Source of the DNA: Acetobacteraceae bacterium
GTDB taxonomy: Bacteria > Pseudomonadota > Alphaproteobacteria > Acetobacterales > Acetobacteraceae
Reading direction: 5' to 3'
Length of the DNA: 5,648 nt
NCBI GenBank assembly: GCA_025356735.1
Contig: JANXRT010000418.1
Location: 1-5,648 of the forward strand
Position 1 is the first letter of the stretch, and each line of letters starts with the position of its first letter. A program made the translations under genes and the position numbers. Shown here piece after piece: positions 1-5,648 of this stretch. The notes below the pieces were generated by a model, which saw nothing but the letters and a program-made list of their open reading frames with translations, did no database searches and had not been told where the DNA came from.

Positions 1-1346
1 GCGTGCGGTATGCCGTGCTGGCGCTGGGCGATCGCGCCTACGCCCAATTTTGCGAGATCGGCCGGCAGTTCGACGACCGGCTGGAGGCGCTGGGCGCCAC
101 CCGCGTCTGCGCGCGCATCGACTGCGACCTGGATTATGAGGCGCCGGCGACCGGTTGGCTCGGCAACTCGCTGGTCGAGCTGAAGAAGATTGCCGGTGGC
201 GCCGAACCCGATGCCGCCGTCATCCACGTCGATTTCGCCCGCGAGGCGCCGGATGAGCCCACCTACTCCCGTGGAAATCCGTTCGAGGCCGAGATCACCG
301 AGCACACCAACCTGAGCGGCAGCCGGTCCACCGGGCGCACCTTCCATGTCGAGCTATCGCTCGAGGGATCCGGCCTCGCCTACGAGCCGGGCGACGCGAT
401 CGGGTTCGTGCCGACCAACGATCCGGCGCAGGTCGAGGCGGTGCTGAGCGCCGCGGGGCTTGGCGGTGACTCTGATTTGCACGCCAAGCTGGGCCACGAG
501 TTCGACATCTCCACGCTTACCCGGCCCCAGATCAAATCCTATGCGGAGATCACCGGCAGCGCGGCCCTGGCCGAGATCGCGCGTGACGAGGCGTCGATGG
601 CGGCGTTCATCCCGGGGCGCCAGGTGATCGATCTTCTGCTCTCCACGCCGCATCGGCTGAGCGGGGAACAACTGCTCGGGTTGCTGCGGCCGTTGCCGCC
701 GCGGCTCTATTCGGTGGCGTCTAGCCAGAAGGCGGTGGAGCAGGAGGCGCATCTGCTGATTGCCGACGTGACTTACGAAACCCATGGCCGTGCGCGCCGC
801 GGGGTGGCTTCGTCCGACATCGCCGACCGCCGTGCCACCGGGCAGAAGCTGAAGGTCTACGTCAAGCCGAACCCGCATTTCCGGCTGCCGGCTGACCCGG
901 CACGGAAAACGATCCTGATCGGCCCGGGCACCGGCGTCGCACCGTTCCGCGGCTTCCTGCAGGAGCGCGAAGTTACGGGAGCCACCGGGCAGAACTGGCT
1001 GTTCTTCGGGTCGCGCAACTACATGCACGACTTTCTGTATCAGCTCGAATTCCAGGACTGGCTCAAGTCCGGCGTGCTGACGCATATCGACGTCGCCTTC
1101 TCCCGCGATCAGCCGGAGAAGATCTATGTCCAGCATCGGATGTGGCAACGCCGGAGCGATCTGTTCCGGTGGATCGAGGAAGGTGCGGCGATCTATGTCT
1201 GCGGGGACGGCCAGGCGATGGCCAAGGATGTCCACGCGATGCTGCCGCGGGTGATCGCCGACCAGTCCGGCCGCGATGCCGACGCGGCGACCGCTTATCT
1301 CGACGATCTGCGCCGCAGCGGCCGCTACCTGCGCGATGTCTACTGA
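1..1346 (+). CDS. cysJ: Sulfite reductase [NADPH] flavoprotein alpha subunit, 5'-truncated by window edge
   Basis: CysJ is the cytoplasmic diflavin reductase that passes electrons from NADPH through FAD and FMN to the CysI hemoprotein, for the six-electron reduction of sulfite to sulfide. The window holds 447 codons in the frame starting at base 3. E. coli CysJ has 599 residues, so about 150 N-terminal residues (most of the flavodoxin domain) lie upstream, and the GTG at base 3 is not a real start. Visible in order, in window-residue numbering: the flavodoxin tail with AVLALGDRAY and an FC motif (1 to about 70); the FAD-binding/connecting domain with NPFEAEI near 92, YEPGDA at 127 and the FAD motif RLYSVASS at 234, then GVASS; the NADPH-binding domain with GPGTGVAPFRGF at 307 and VCGDGQAMAKDV near 399; and the typical C-terminus YLRDVY. 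Its end overlaps cysI by 11 bases, which suggests translational coupling of the two subunits. Identification is secure. Only the 5' part is missing. Confidence 0.96.
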   Translation, partial: VRYAVLALGDRAYAQFCEIGRQFDDRLEALGATRVCARIDCDLDYEAPATGWLGNSLVELKKIAGGAEPDAAVIHVDFAREAPDEPTYSRGNPFEAEITEHTNLSGSRSTGRTFHVELSLEGSGLAYEPGDAIGFVPTNDPAQVEAVLSAAGLGGDSDLHAKLGHEFDISTLTRPQIKSYAEITGSAALAEIARDEASMAAFIPGRQVIDLLLSTPHRLSGEQLLGLLRPLPPRLYSVASSQKAVEQEAHLLIADVTYETHGRARRGVASSDIADRRATGQKLKVYVKPNPHFRLPADPARKTILIGPGTGVAPFRGFLQEREVTGATGQNWLFFGSRNYMHDFLYQLEFQDWLKSGVLTHIDVAFSRDQPEKIYVQHRMWQRRSDLFRWIEEGAAIYVCGDGQAMAKDVHAMLPRVIADQSGRDADAATAYLDDLRRSGRYLRDVY

Positions 1347-3069
1347 AAGCGCCACCGTGAACGAGTTGAAGAAGCTGTCGCCCAACGAGGCGATCAAGGC
1401 CGCCAGCCACGCGCTGCGCGGCACCATCGCCGAAGGGTTGGAGCGCCAGATCACCGGATCGCTGGCGGATGACGACACCCAGCTGACCAAATTCCACGGC
1501 ATCTACCAGCAGGACGACCGCGACCTGCGCGCCGAGCGGGGCCGCAAGCGCATGGAAAAGGCGTTCAGCTTCATGGCGCGGGTACGAATTCCCGGCGGCG
1601 TGCTGACCGGGCCGCAATGGCTGAAGATGGACGAGCTGGCGACTACCCGCGCCAACGGCACGCTGCGGCTGACGACGCGCCAGACGATCCAGTTCCACGG
1701 CATCATCAAGACCAACCTGAAGCCGGCGATCCGCGCCATCAGCGATGCGTTGCTCGACACCATCGCCGCCTGCGGCGACGTCAACCGCAACGTGATCTGC
1801 ACCGCCAACCCTTATCAGACCGCGATCCACGCGGAGGTGTTCGCGGTGTCGCAGGCGATCAGCGGCCATCTGCTGCCGCGCTCGCGCGCCTGGCACGAGA
1901 TCTGGATCGACGAGGAAAAGATCGCCGGCGGCGAGACGGAGGAGGAGCCGATCTACGGCCGCACCTACATGCCTCGCAAGTTCAAGATCGCGGTCACGGT
2001 GCCGCCGCACAACGACGTCGATGTGTTCGCCCACGATCTCGGCCTGATCGCCATCGTCGAGAACGGGAAGATCGCCGGCTACAACGTGGTGGTCGGCGGC
2101 GGCATGGGCATGACGCACGGCGAGCCGGAGACCTTTCCGCGCACGGGGGACGTGATCGGTTTCTGCAGCTCCGACAAGGTTCTGCAGGTGGCCGAGCAGG
2201 TGGTGGCCGTGCAGCGCGATTTTGGTGACCGGTCCGATCGCAAGCAGGCGCGGCTGAAATACACCATTGAGCGGCTCGGCCTCGACTGGTTCCAGAATGA
2301 ACTACATGACCGGCTGGGTTTCGAGCTGGCACCCGCGCGTTCGGTGCTGCTGACCAGCAGCGGCGACCGGCTGGGCTGGCAGCAGGGCGACGATGGCGAT
2401 TTCCACTACGCGCTGTTCGTCGAGAACGGCCGCGTCGCCGACCTGCCGGCGCGACGGCTGCTGACCGGCCTGCGCGCCATCGCGTCCGTGCATGGCGGCG
2501 AGATGATCATCACCGCCAACCAGAACGTCGTCCTCGCCCGCATCCCGCCTGACCAGCGCGCAACGATCGAGGCCCTGCTGGAACAGCACGGCCTGTCCGG
2601 CGGCGTCGGCGCCTTGCGGAAGAACGCGATGGCCTGCGTGGCGCTGCCGACCTGCGGCCTCGCATTGGCCGAGAGCGAGCGCTACCTGCCCGATCTGGTG
2701 GCGGCGCTTGAAGAACGCCTGGCCGCAGTCGGGCTGTCCTCGCAGGAAATATCGATCCGCATGACCGGCTGCCCGAATGGTTGCGCGCGGCCCTATCTGG
2801 CCGAGATCGGCCTGGTCGGGCGGACGCCGGGCGTTTACCACCTCTATCTCGGCGGCTCGTTCGACGGCACCCGGCTCAACAAGCTGTTCCGCCGCGACGT
2901 GGATCACGACCAAATACTCGCCGAACTCACGCCGCTGTTCGCCGACTACGCCGGACGCCGCAATCCGGACGAGCATTTTTCCGACTTCCTCATCCGGGCT
3001 GGCCACATCCGGCCGACCACCGCCGGCGCGCGCTTTCACCTCGACCTCGAACCCGAATTGGAGGCCTGA
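1336..3069 (+). CDS. cysI: Sulfite reductase [NADPH] hemoprotein beta subunit
   Basis: CysI carries siroheme coupled to a 4Fe-4S cluster and reduces sulfite to sulfide with electrons from CysJ, in the cytoplasm. From the ATG at 1336 it has 577 residues (E. coli, 570). The cluster cysteines are C434 and C440 (CVALPTC) and C479 and C483 (CPNGC), the same numbers as in E. coli CysI; C483 is the expected shared siroheme ligand. Expected anion-binding residues are also present: R82 (RVRIPGG), R151 (DVNRNVIC), K215 and K217 (MPRKFKIA). Other family signatures are FHGIYQQDDRDLRAER, RLTTRQTIQFHG and a GGGMGMTHG loop. I chose 1336 because family homology begins just after it. The in-frame ATG at 1276 would add 20 residues lying wholly within cysJ. 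A GTG at 1357 is a possible shorter start. No strong Shine-Dalgarno precedes any of these, which fits coupling to the end of cysJ. The cluster motif and the cysJ neighbour favour NADPH-dependent sulfite reductase over a ferredoxin-type sulfite or nitrite reductase. Confidence 0.97.
   Translation: MSTESATVNELKKLSPNEAIKAASHALRGTIAEGLERQITGSLADDDTQLTKFHGIYQQDDRDLRAERGRKRMEKAFSFMARVRIPGGVLTGPQWLKMDELATTRANGTLRLTTRQTIQFHGIIKTNLKPAIRAISDALLDTIAACGDVNRNVICTANPYQTAIHAEVFAVSQAISGHLLPRSRAWHEIWIDEEKIAGGETEEEPIYGRTYMPRKFKIAVTVPPHNDVDVFAHDLGLIAIVENGKIAGYNVVVGGGMGMTHGEPETFPRTGDVIGFCSSDKVLQVAEQVVAVQRDFGDRSDRKQARLKYTIERLGLDWFQNELHDRLGFELAPARSVLLTSSGDRLGWQQGDDGDFHYALFVENGRVADLPARRLLTGLRAIASVHGGEMIITANQNVVLARIPPDQRATIEALLEQHGLSGGVGALRKNAMACVALPTCGLALAESERYLPDLVAALEERLAAVGLSSQEISIRMTGCPNGCARPYLAEIGLVGRTPGVYHLYLGGSFDGTRLNKLFRRDVDHDQILAELTPLFADYAGRRNPDEHFSDFLIRAGHIRPTTAGARFHLDLEPELEA
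3060..3064 (+). promoter_or_regulatory. Shine-Dalgarno site for the small membrane-protein gene
   Basis: The sequence GGAGG lies inside the last codons of cysI, 6 bases before the ATG at 3071. It is the clearest ribosome binding site at any junction in the window. It supports the 3071 start over the in-frame ATG at 3137, whose GAAGGA lies only 3 bases upstream. Confidence 0.75.
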
Positions 3070-3070
3070 G

Positions 3071-3382
3071 ATGCCATTCTCCCGAAAATCCGGAATCCTT
3101 GCGGCGCCGGCCAGGCGAGGTCTTGCCGAAGGACGAATGGCTGGCTTGCCGTTCCTCGCATTGTCGCTGACCCCGGCCTTCCTTTTCGCCGGTCCGACGG
3201 TTCTGGTCGCGTTCCTTTTTACCGCCCTGGCCGCGTTCTGCGTCCATATCCCGGTCGTCGCCGGCGCGTTCGACCTGGCGGCGGAAGATCGGGCCGAAGA
3301 GCCGCTGACCTTGCGCGCCTATTCGATCTTGCTGCTGCTGTGGGCGGCGACCGATTGGTCGGTCGCCGCCCTCTGGCGGTAA
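3071..3382 (+). CDS. Small predicted inner-membrane protein of unknown function, 103 aa
   Basis: I do not recognise a family for this protein. Residues 1-23 are basic and polar (MPFSRKSG, then several Arg). A long hydrophobic stretch follows, readable as two membrane segments (about 24-40 and 43-67, split near a Gly-Pro at 41-42). Next come a short acidic linker (about 68-78, AAEDRAEEP) and a third hydrophobic segment (about 83-101) ending LWR. A membrane protein with about three helices is likely. By the positive-inside rule, the Arg-rich N-terminus should be cytoplasmic. It starts one base after the cysI stop and ends 7 bases before ssuA. With GGAGG in front of its ATG, it is very probably translated as part of the operon. 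It is far too short to be the complete SsuC permease (about 260 residues). A role in moving or sensing sulfonate or sulfite is possible from position alone and is inference. The 3' end of the gene also carries a perfect inverted repeat. Confidence 0.8.
   Translation: MPFSRKSGILAAPARRGLAEGRMAGLPFLALSLTPAFLFAGPTVLVAFLFTALAAFCVHIPVVAGAFDLAAEDRAEEPLTLRAYSILLLLWAATDWSVAALWR
3342..3371 (+). repeat. Perfect 11-bp inverted repeat, likely mRNA hairpin before ssuA
   Basis: The left arm GGGCGGCGACC (3342-3352) and right arm GGTCGCCGCCC (3361-3371) are exact reverse complements around an 8-base loop, GATTGGTC. Ten of the 11 pairs are G-C. The hairpin lies within the last codons of the small membrane-protein gene, 8 bases before its stop and 18 bases before the ssuA ATG. 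No T-tract follows, only TAATTTCATC, so it does not look like a standard intrinsic terminator. It could stabilise an upstream mRNA end, mark a processing site or modulate ssuA translation. Those roles are inference. Confidence 0.6.
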
Positions 3383-3389
3383 TTTCATC

Positions 3390-4346
3390 ATGACAGTACA
3401 ATCATCGCGGCGAAACGCTGTGCGCGCCTTAATGCTAGGCGCCGTAGCTGTCGGCCTGCCGGGAAAAGCCCGGTTTGCCTCGAAAACCATCCACATCGGC
3501 GTGCAGAAATACGGCACCCTAATCGTGCTGCGCCAGCGCGCGACCCTGGAGGCGGCACTGCAGCCGCGTGGCATCGATGTCAGCTGGCATGAGTTCCCGG
3601 GGGGTCCCCAGCTGCTGGAGGCGCTGAGCGCTGGCGCGATCGATTTCGGCACCACCGGCGAGGCGCCGCCGATCTTCGCCCAGGCCGCCGGATCGCCGCT
3701 GCTTTATGTCGGGTTCGAACCGCCGACGCCGAGGGGTGAGGCGATCCTGGTTCCCAACACGTCGAAAATTCATGCGCTGGCGGAATTGCGCGGCAGGAAG
3801 GTGGCGCTCAACAAAGGTTCCAACGTTCACTATCTCCTCGTCCAGGCGTTGACCAGCGTCGGTATGACGCCCGCCGACGTGACGCCGATCTACCTCGCTC
3901 CCGCCGACGCCCGCGCCGCGTTCGAGCGCGGCGCCGTTGATGCCTGGGCGATCTGGGACCCGTTCCTAGCCGCAGCGCAGGACGCGACCGGCGCGCGGGT
4001 TCTGGCGGATGGCACCGGATTGGCTCCCAACCGGCAATTCTTCCTGGCGTCGCGCGCCTTCGCCGCCGCGCAACCGGAAATCCTGACGTTGATAAACAGC
4101 CAGATCGACACGACCGACCGGTGGGCCAAGGCCAACCAGCCGGAAACCGTCCGCCTGCTCGCGGCCAGCATGGGGCTGCCCGCCGCGGTCGTCGCCACCG
4201 CGGTCGGCCGCATGGGCTACGGCGCGCGGACCCTGACCCGCGAAGTCGTCGCCGACCAGCAGAACATCGCCGACACCTTTTTCGGCCTCGGTCTCATTCC
4301 AAAAAAACTGGATGTCGCCAGCGCCGTGTGGAACTCTGAGACATGA
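3390..4346 (+). CDS. ssuA: Aliphatic sulfonate ABC transporter substrate-binding protein
   Basis: SsuA is the periplasmic protein that binds alkanesulfonates and delivers them to the SsuBC importer. The 318-residue product matches the family length (E. coli, 319). After an export signal it follows the SsuA pattern closely: IGVQKYGTLIVL (36-47), SWHEFPGGPQLLEAL, IDFGTTGEAPPIFAQAAG, LYVGFEPP, KVALNKGSNVHYLLVQAL, PADARAAFERGAVDAWAIWD. The N-terminus has SRRNAVRAL at 6-14 followed by a hydrophobic stretch. This could be a Sec signal or a weak Tat signal (twin Arg, but no Phe-Leu after it), with cleavage probably after A27 or A30. There is no lipobox cysteine. The ATG lies 7 bases after the preceding stop with no evident Shine-Dalgarno, suggesting reinitiation. 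The first 20 or so codons include ACA, GTA, CAA, TCA, CGA, TTA and CTA, unusual for this window. Its 3' end overlaps ssuD. A taurine-binding TauA is the main alternative, but the motifs and the ssuD neighbour favour SsuA. Confidence 0.94.
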   Translation: MTVQSSRRNAVRALMLGAVAVGLPGKARFASKTIHIGVQKYGTLIVLRQRATLEAALQPRGIDVSWHEFPGGPQLLEALSAGAIDFGTTGEAPPIFAQAAGSPLLYVGFEPPTPRGEAILVPNTSKIHALAELRGRKVALNKGSNVHYLLVQALTSVGMTPADVTPIYLAPADARAAFERGAVDAWAIWDPFLAAAQDATGARVLADGTGLAPNRQFFLASRAFAAAQPEILTLINSQIDTTDRWAKANQPETVRLLAASMGLPAAVVATAVGRMGYGARTLTREVVADQQNIADTFFGLGLIPKKLDVASAVWNSET

Positions 4347-5509
4347 GCGCACAACCCGCCGCCGACGTGCTTTGGTTCCTGCCGACCCATGGCGACGGCC
4401 GGCATCTCGGCACCGACAAGGGTGCCCGCCACGTCACGCTGAACTATCTCAGCCAGATCGCGCGCGCCGCCGACGAACTCGGCTATTTCGGCGTCCTGCT
4501 GCCGACCGGAAAATCCTGCGAGGATAGCTGGGTGGTCGCCTCCGCCATGGTGCCGCTGACGCAGCGGCTGCGCTTCCTGGTCGCGGTCCGCCCCGGCCTG
4601 AGCGAGCCCTCGATGTCGGCGCGTATGGCTGCGACCTTCGACCGATTGTCTGACGGCCGCCTGCTGGTCAACGTCGTGACGGGCGGCGACCCGGCCGAAT
4701 TGCGCGGCGACGGCGTGTGGCTGGAACACGACCAGCGCTACGCGGCGACGGACGAGTTTCTCACGATCTGGCGTAGCTTGATGACAGGGGAAAAAACCGA
4801 CTTCCGTGGCAAGCACATGGCCATTGAAGGCGGCAAGTTGCTGTATCCGCCGCACCAGCGACCCTATCCGCCGCTGTATTTCGGCGGCTCGTCGCCCGCC
4901 GGCCAGCAGGTCGCCGCCGACCATGTCGATGTCTATTTGACCTGGGGCGAGAAGCCCGAGGATGTCGCGGAAAAGATTGAGGCGATGCGCACCATCGCGG
5001 CGACCCGGGGCCGCACCCTGTCGTTCGGCATCCGCCTGCATGTCATCGTGCGCGAGACCGAGGCCGAGGCTTGGCGTGCCGCCGACAGCCTGATCGAGCA
5101 TCTCGACGACGCGACCATTGCCACCGCCCAGGCGGCCTTTGCCAGGTTCGACTCGGTCGGCCAGCGCCGCATGGCCGAACTGCATGGCGGCCGACGCGAC
5201 CGGCTGGTGATCAGCCCGAATCTGTGGGCCGGCGTCGGGCTGGTGCGCGGCGGCGCCGGCACCGCGCTGGTCGGCGACCCTCACCAGGTAGCGGCACGGA
5301 TGCGCGAATACATGGAACTCGGCATCGACCGGTTCATCTTGTCCGGCTACCCGCATCTCGAGGAGTGCTACCGGTTCGCCGAGCTGGTTTTCCCGTTGCT
5401 GCCGCTGAAGGCCACCACCGGCAACGATCACGGCCCTGCCCGGCATGGCGGTCCGTTCGGCGAGATCATCGCCAACGTCATGGCGCCCTCGATGCGGGCG
5501 GCCGGGTAG
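4343..5509 (+). CDS. ssuD: FMNH2-dependent alkanesulfonate monooxygenase
   Basis: SsuD is a cytoplasmic group C flavin monooxygenase of the bacterial-luciferase fold. It uses FMNH2 and O2 to split alkanesulfonates into an aldehyde and sulfite. The product is 388 residues (E. coli, 381) and matches from DVLWFLPTHGDGRHLGT near the N-terminus through ISPNLWAGVGLVRGGAGTAL to SGYPHLEECYR. All residues reported as important in the E. coli enzyme are present with an offset of about five: C59 (GKSCED), R231 and H233 (RLHVIVRE), R302 (VRGGAG) and Y336 (SGYPHLEE). The flexible active-site loop region (about 250-300) is intact. The last 30 or so residues differ from E. coli, as is usual for the family. 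The ATG overlaps the ssuA stop as ATGA, indicating translational coupling. The enzyme needs reduced FMN from a partner, normally SsuE, which is not in this window. Sulfite released here is the substrate of the upstream CysJI. Confidence 0.97.
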   Translation: MSAQPAADVLWFLPTHGDGRHLGTDKGARHVTLNYLSQIARAADELGYFGVLLPTGKSCEDSWVVASAMVPLTQRLRFLVAVRPGLSEPSMSARMAATFDRLSDGRLLVNVVTGGDPAELRGDGVWLEHDQRYAATDEFLTIWRSLMTGEKTDFRGKHMAIEGGKLLYPPHQRPYPPLYFGGSSPAGQQVAADHVDVYLTWGEKPEDVAEKIEAMRTIAATRGRTLSFGIRLHVIVRETEAEAWRAADSLIEHLDDATIATAQAAFARFDSVGQRRMAELHGGRRDRLVISPNLWAGVGLVRGGAGTALVGDPHQVAARMREYMELGIDRFILSGYPHLEECYRFAELVFPLLPLKATTGNDHGPARHGGPFGEIIANVMAPSMRAAG

Positions 5510-5517
5510 CCCGCCTG

Positions 5518-5648
5518 ATGCGCCACCTGCCCATTTTCCTGGACCTTCACGGCCGGCGCGCGTTGGTCCTCGGCGTTGGCGAGGTTGCCGCGCGCAAGGC
5601 GGACATGCTGGCGCGCGCCGGCGCCGAGACCCGGATCGAGCCGGCGTT
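5518..5648 (+). CDS. cysG: Siroheme synthase N-terminal region (precorrin-2 dehydrogenase/ferrochelatase), 3'-truncated
   Basis: Only the first 43 codons are present. They match the start of the NAD-dependent precorrin-2 dehydrogenase/sirohydrochlorin ferrochelatase module: MRHLPIFLDL at 1-10 (E. coli CysG begins MDHLPIFCQL), then a Rossmann beta strand and nucleotide-binding loop VLGVGEVAARK (17-27), which keeps the GxGxxA pattern, and a following helix MLARAGA. This module oxidises precorrin-2 to sirohydrochlorin and inserts iron to form siroheme, the cofactor of CysI. The start is 8 bases after the ssuD stop, with no clear Shine-Dalgarno. It is chosen because the family starts exactly here. 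The window ends too early to show whether this is a full CysG fused to the uroporphyrinogen III methyltransferase domain or a stand-alone enzyme of the Met8/CysG1 type, so the symbol is provisional. Confidence 0.88.
   Translation, partial: MRHLPIFLDLHGRRALVLGVGEVAARKADMLARAGAETRIEPA

Noticed and set aside
1276..1335. Upstream in-frame ATG that would extend CysI by 20 residues
   Set aside because: The extra stretch lies entirely inside the cysJ C-terminal coding region and adds nothing that matches the family. The four cluster cysteines and K215/K217 match E. coli numbering when 1336 is used.
1063..2118. Long open frame on the - strand (351 codons) opposite cysJ/cysI
   Set aside because: It lies across two well-identified + strand genes and shows no recognisable domain. 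Its composition is that of an antisense shadow.
3137..3382. Shorter start for the small membrane protein at the ATG at 3137
   Set aside because: GAAGGA is only 3 bases from this ATG, too close for normal use. The 3071 ATG has GGAGG at a 6-base spacing and sits directly after the cysI stop.
3459..3473. Short hairpin CCGGG-AAAAG-CCCGG followed by TTT, terminator-like
   Set aside because: The stem has only 5 bp, the T run is three bases, and it lies in the ssuA signal-peptide coding region. Stems of this size are frequent by chance in GC-rich DNA.
4217..5446. Long open frame on the - strand (409 codons) opposite ssuA/ssuD
   Set aside because: It is antisense to ssuD, whose catalytic residues are all intact. 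Its translation is low-complexity, rich in Arg, Ala, Gly and Asp, as expected for the shadow of a GC-rich gene.
5494..5514. Six-base inverted repeat GCGGGC/GCCCGC around the ssuD stop
   Set aside because: It is short, has a 9-base loop and no T-tract, and the next gene starts 4 bases later, so it is not convincing as a terminator.
5534..5583. Possible loss of one glycine in the NAD-binding loop of the siroheme synthase (GVG instead of the common GGG)
   Set aside because: The GxGxxA Rossmann pattern is fully kept (G-V-G-E-V-A), so this is ordinary variation and not a defect.

Overview
The window is GC-rich (roughly two-thirds G+C by eye), tightly packed and read entirely on the + strand. Protein sequences and composition suggest a proteobacterium, probably an alphaproteobacterium of the Rhodospirillales/Acetobacteraceae type. 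That placement is inferred from general resemblance, not from a marker gene.

Layout: (1) positions 1-1346, the 3' three-quarters of cysJ, the NADPH-dependent flavoprotein subunit of sulfite reductase, cut off at its 5' end by the window edge; (2) 1336-3069, complete cysI, the siroheme/4Fe-4S hemoprotein subunit, overlapping cysJ by 11 bases; (3) 3071-3382, a 103-residue predicted membrane protein that I do not recognise, with a good ribosome binding site inside the end of cysI; (4) 3390-4346, ssuA, the periplasmic alkanesulfonate-binding protein; (5) 4343-5509, ssuD, the FMNH2-dependent alkanesulfonate monooxygenase, joined to ssuA by an ATGA stop/start overlap; (6) 5518 to the window end, the first 43 codons of a precorrin-2 dehydrogenase/sirohydrochlorin ferrochelatase (siroheme synthase, CysG-type). 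No gap exceeds 8 bases, so there is no room for a conventional promoter or terminator between genes, and the window looks like the interior of one operon.

The genes form a connected sulfur-scavenging route. SsuA captures alkanesulfonates. SsuD cleaves the C-S bond to release sulfite. CysJ and CysI reduce sulfite to sulfide for cysteine synthesis. The last gene helps make the siroheme that CysI needs. Three usual partners are not visible: the ABC permease and ATPase (SsuC, SsuB) and the flavin reductase SsuE. They may lie outside the window, or CysJ may supply reduced flavin.

The least explained parts are the small membrane protein between cysI and ssuA, a perfect 11-bp inverted repeat at the end of its gene just before the ssuA start, and a run of codons rare in this window at the start of ssuA. 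No RNA genes, CRISPR arrays, insertion sequences or attachment sites were seen.
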